Shown: piece by piece, positions 61,730-64,000 of the stretch
Numbering within the stretch: position 1 is the first letter of the stretch
How the letters are laid out: every line of letters starts with the position of its first letter
Assembly (NCBI RefSeq): GCF_014695975.1
Contig: NZ_JACJPI010000067.1
Location: forward strand, 16,856-80,855
Direction of reading: 5' to 3'
Length of the DNA: 64,000 nt
From: Leptolyngbya sp. FACHB-321
GTDB lineage: Bacteria > Cyanobacteriota > Cyanobacteriia > Leptolyngbyales > Leptolyngbyaceae
Position numbers and translations under genes: made by a program
The notes under the pieces: generated by a model
What the model saw: the letters and a program-made list of their open reading frames with translations, nothing else
Database searches by the model: none
What the model was told of the DNA's origin: nothing

Positions 61730-63997
61730 GTTTCAATCCCTGTAAGGGTTTCAGGCTGTTTGCAGCATTTTAGCGGGTCAGGGTGAATCCCTGGTAGTTC
61801 ATGTTTCAATCCCTGTAAGGGTTTCAGGCTGTTTGCAGCAAAGCGACCTTAGCAATAATGTCCTGCCACACCTTTGTTTCAATCCCTGTAAGGGTTTCAG
61901 GCTGTTTGCAGCATCAACCCGATCGCCGCGATACCCGCCACGAGTAGTTTCAATCTCTGTAAGGGTTTCAGGCTGTTTGCAGCAAGGACTGGGCGGAGGT
62001 GTGTATTCAGGATTCGGGTTTCAATCCCTGTAAGGGTTTCAGGCTGTTTGCAGCTGAGCAATAGCGATTTCTCCAAGAATAATACAAGGTTTCAATCCCT
62101 GTAAGGGTTTCAGGCTGTTTGCAGCCGGGCTACGGTGCCTTTGACGGCAGTGACGACCTGTTTCAATCCCTGTAAGGGTTTCAGGCTGTTTGCAGCCTGA
62201 GCGCTGTTGGTGGCATCCCTCCCTACTCCTGGTTTCAATCCCTGTAAGGGTTTCAGGCTGTTTGCAGCTTGATTTCAATCGTCCCTCAAAAATCTTTTAC
62301 ACGGTTTCAATCCCTGTAAGGGTTTCAGGCTGTTTGCAGCCAAGGTTCTTAAGTGGCGTTGCAGTCGCTGCCTGTGTTTCAATCCCTGTAAGGGTTTCAG
62401 GCTGTTTGCAGCCACCCTCAATCGTTCCGCTACCAGGATCAAACCAGTTTCAATCCCTGTAAGGGTTTCAGGCTGTTTGCAGCAAACTGAGCGACTAGCG
62501 GCGTAATGTTGAGCGTGCCGTTTCAATCCCTGTAAGGGTTTCAGGCTGTTTGCAGCAATAAATAGCCGTGACTAGGGATACGCGCACTAAGTTTCAATCC
62601 CTGTAAGGGTTTCAGGCTGTTTGCAGCGCGCCTATTATGATGCGGCGGTGCCGATCTGCCAAGCGGTTTCAATCCCTGTAAGGGTTTCAGGCTGTTTGCA
62701 GCTGTACTCATTTTCGTGAGGTTTTTTAGGGATTTTGTTTCAATCCCTGTAAGGGTTTCAGGCTGTTTGCAGCGTTGGGCTTTAAGCGTGTGCAGCAACT
62801 TCACTTGGTTTCAATCCCTGTAAGGGTTTCAGGCTGTTTGCAGCCAGCAGTTTCAACCGTCAACATTGACCAGTATGCCGTTTCAATCCCTGTAAGGGTT
62901 TCAGGCTGTTTGCAGCCCTAGTCCACAATCCCCTGTATCTTCAATCATGAGTTTCAATCCCTGTAAGGGTTTCAGGCTGTTTGCAGCGCACGACTCGCCA
63001 ACACTCTCAGAACTGAGAAGAGAGTTTCAATCCCTGTAAGGGTTTCAGGCTGTTTGCAGCCTGCAACGACCTAGCCTTGCTTGAATCTGCTCTAGTTTCA
63101 ATCCCTGTAAGGGTTTCAGGCTGTTTGCAGCCCGGATGCCGTTGTGGGACTTCCCGCTGTGATTGGTTTCAATCCCTGTAAGGGTTTCAGGCTGTTTGCA
63201 GCTATTTCATCATGCCTGCGTAACGACGAACTTCGCGGTTTCAATCCCTGTAAGGGTTTCAGGCTGTTTGCAGCTTCTCAGGGTAGCCAGGTAACACGGT
63301 TAAAACATGGTTTCAATCCCTGTAAGGGTTTCAGGCTGTTTGCAGCCTGAAGAGGAGCGTGTATGGGGAGAGTATCAGTTTGTTTCAATCCCTGTAAGGG
63401 TTTCAGGCTGTTTGCAGCGTGACGGTTAAATGCGGCTCTTTGTAAATGGCTTTGTTTCAATCCCTGTAAGGGTTTCAGGCTGTTTGCAGCATCACCGGCT
63501 CCTGCCAGTCAGAGTCAAATACCAACCCCTGCGTTTCAATCCCTGTAAGGGTTTCAGGCTGTTTGCAGCGATAGATTCTACGGCTTCATCCATTTGAGTA
63601 TTGGTTTCAATCCCTGTAAGGGTTTCAGGCTGTTTGCAGCATCGCTCATTTCCAGGAACAGTGGCGCGAGTGCCAGTTTCAATCCCTGTAAGGGTTTCAG
63701 GCTGTTTGCAGCGGTTTGCGATCGCCACTTTGGGCTTATCATTCAGGTTTCAATCCCTGTAAGGGTTTCAGGCTGTTTGCAGCATTAAACGTTACGCCCC
63801 ACCTACCGTATATGATCGTTTCAATCCCTGTAAGGGTTTCAGGCTGTTTGCAGCCCTGTAGACTTGCAGCATCCATCTTTAGGAGGGTTGTTTCAATCCC
63901 TGTAAGGGTTTCAGGCTGTTTGCAGCGTTGGGCTTTAAGCGTGTGCAGCAACTTCACTTGGTTTCAATCCCTGTAAGGGTTTCAGGCTGTTTGCAGC
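61730..63997 (+). CRISPR. CRISPR array, 32 repeats, running to the window edge
   Basis: 37-bp repeats beginning GTTTCAATCCCTG and ending GCTGTTTGCAGC start at 61730 and recur about every 71-78 bp to 63961; spacers are 34-41 bp. Only the fourth repeat (61947) differs, with CTCTG for CCCTG. The spacers at 62774-62807 and 63927-63960 are identical. Strand is set by the usual GTTTC-first orientation of cyanobacterial type I/III repeats and is not certain. No cas gene is in the window; they may lie to the right. Unrelated to the V-K array. Confidence 0.97.
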
Positions 63998-64000
63998 CAG

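Noticed and set aside
61833..63976. Several short ORFs inside the second CRISPR array
   Set aside because: All consist of repeat-derived peptides (VSIPVRVSGCLQ, NSLKPLQGLK) and have no independent support.

Overview
The window comes from a cyanobacterium. The palindrome GCGATCGC (HIP1) is frequent, psbU encodes a photosystem II subunit found only in cyanobacteria and algae, and DUF3120, the DUF512-type radical SAM protein, FHA-cyclase and cyAbrB genes are typical of the phylum. I cannot place the genus.

Left part (1-13433), ordinary chromosome: the end of lepA, a UDP-glucuronate decarboxylase and UDP-glucose dehydrogenase pair, an exbB-exbD pair, a DUF512 radical SAM protein, uppP, a DUF3120 membrane protein, an FHA-adenylate cyclase, psbU, nadB and a tRNA-Cys gene.

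Junction (13441-17775), one end of a type V-K CRISPR-associated transposon (CAST): a TGTACA terminus with TnsB-site-like repeats lies 8 bp after tRNA-Cys. Then come a strong terminator, a degenerate repeat with a 17-nt guide matching that tRNA-Cys at 16/17 positions behind a GTA PAM, a 9-repeat array, a tracrRNA region and an unusually long Cas12k (829 aa). No tnsB, tnsC, tniQ or opposite end is visible in the remaining 46 kb, so this is either a very large CAST or an orphaned, partly lost one.

Accessory island (18-57 kb): hypothetical genes, several putative nucleases and conflict-type proteins (two HNH proteins, a PD-(D/E)xK-like protein, a methyltransferase-HNH fusion, a TerB/macro-domain membrane protein, a trypsin/amidase-like protein opposite a pentapeptide membrane protein), DUF5131 plus ASCH, NYN plus RNase III, a ParA/ribbon-helix-helix partition cassette with palindromic repeats, a tyrosine recombinase, and a radical SAM / DnaQ-like / P-loop kinase / HD-phosphohydrolase block. 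Four genes carry single-base frameshifts and one an in-frame amber codon.

Right part (57.3-64 kb): a dense array of 33 tRNA or tRNA-like genes covering all 20 amino acids. It contains an ORF-less group II intron inside a tRNA-Leu acceptor stem, small repeats inserted in T-loops, and leucine tRNAs with short variable regions. A ribbon-helix-helix gene at 55.5 kb has a palindromic operator whose half-site recurs four times in the tRNA-array promoter. A cyAbrB gene and a 32-repeat CRISPR array of a different type, running to the right edge with no cas genes in view, close the window.
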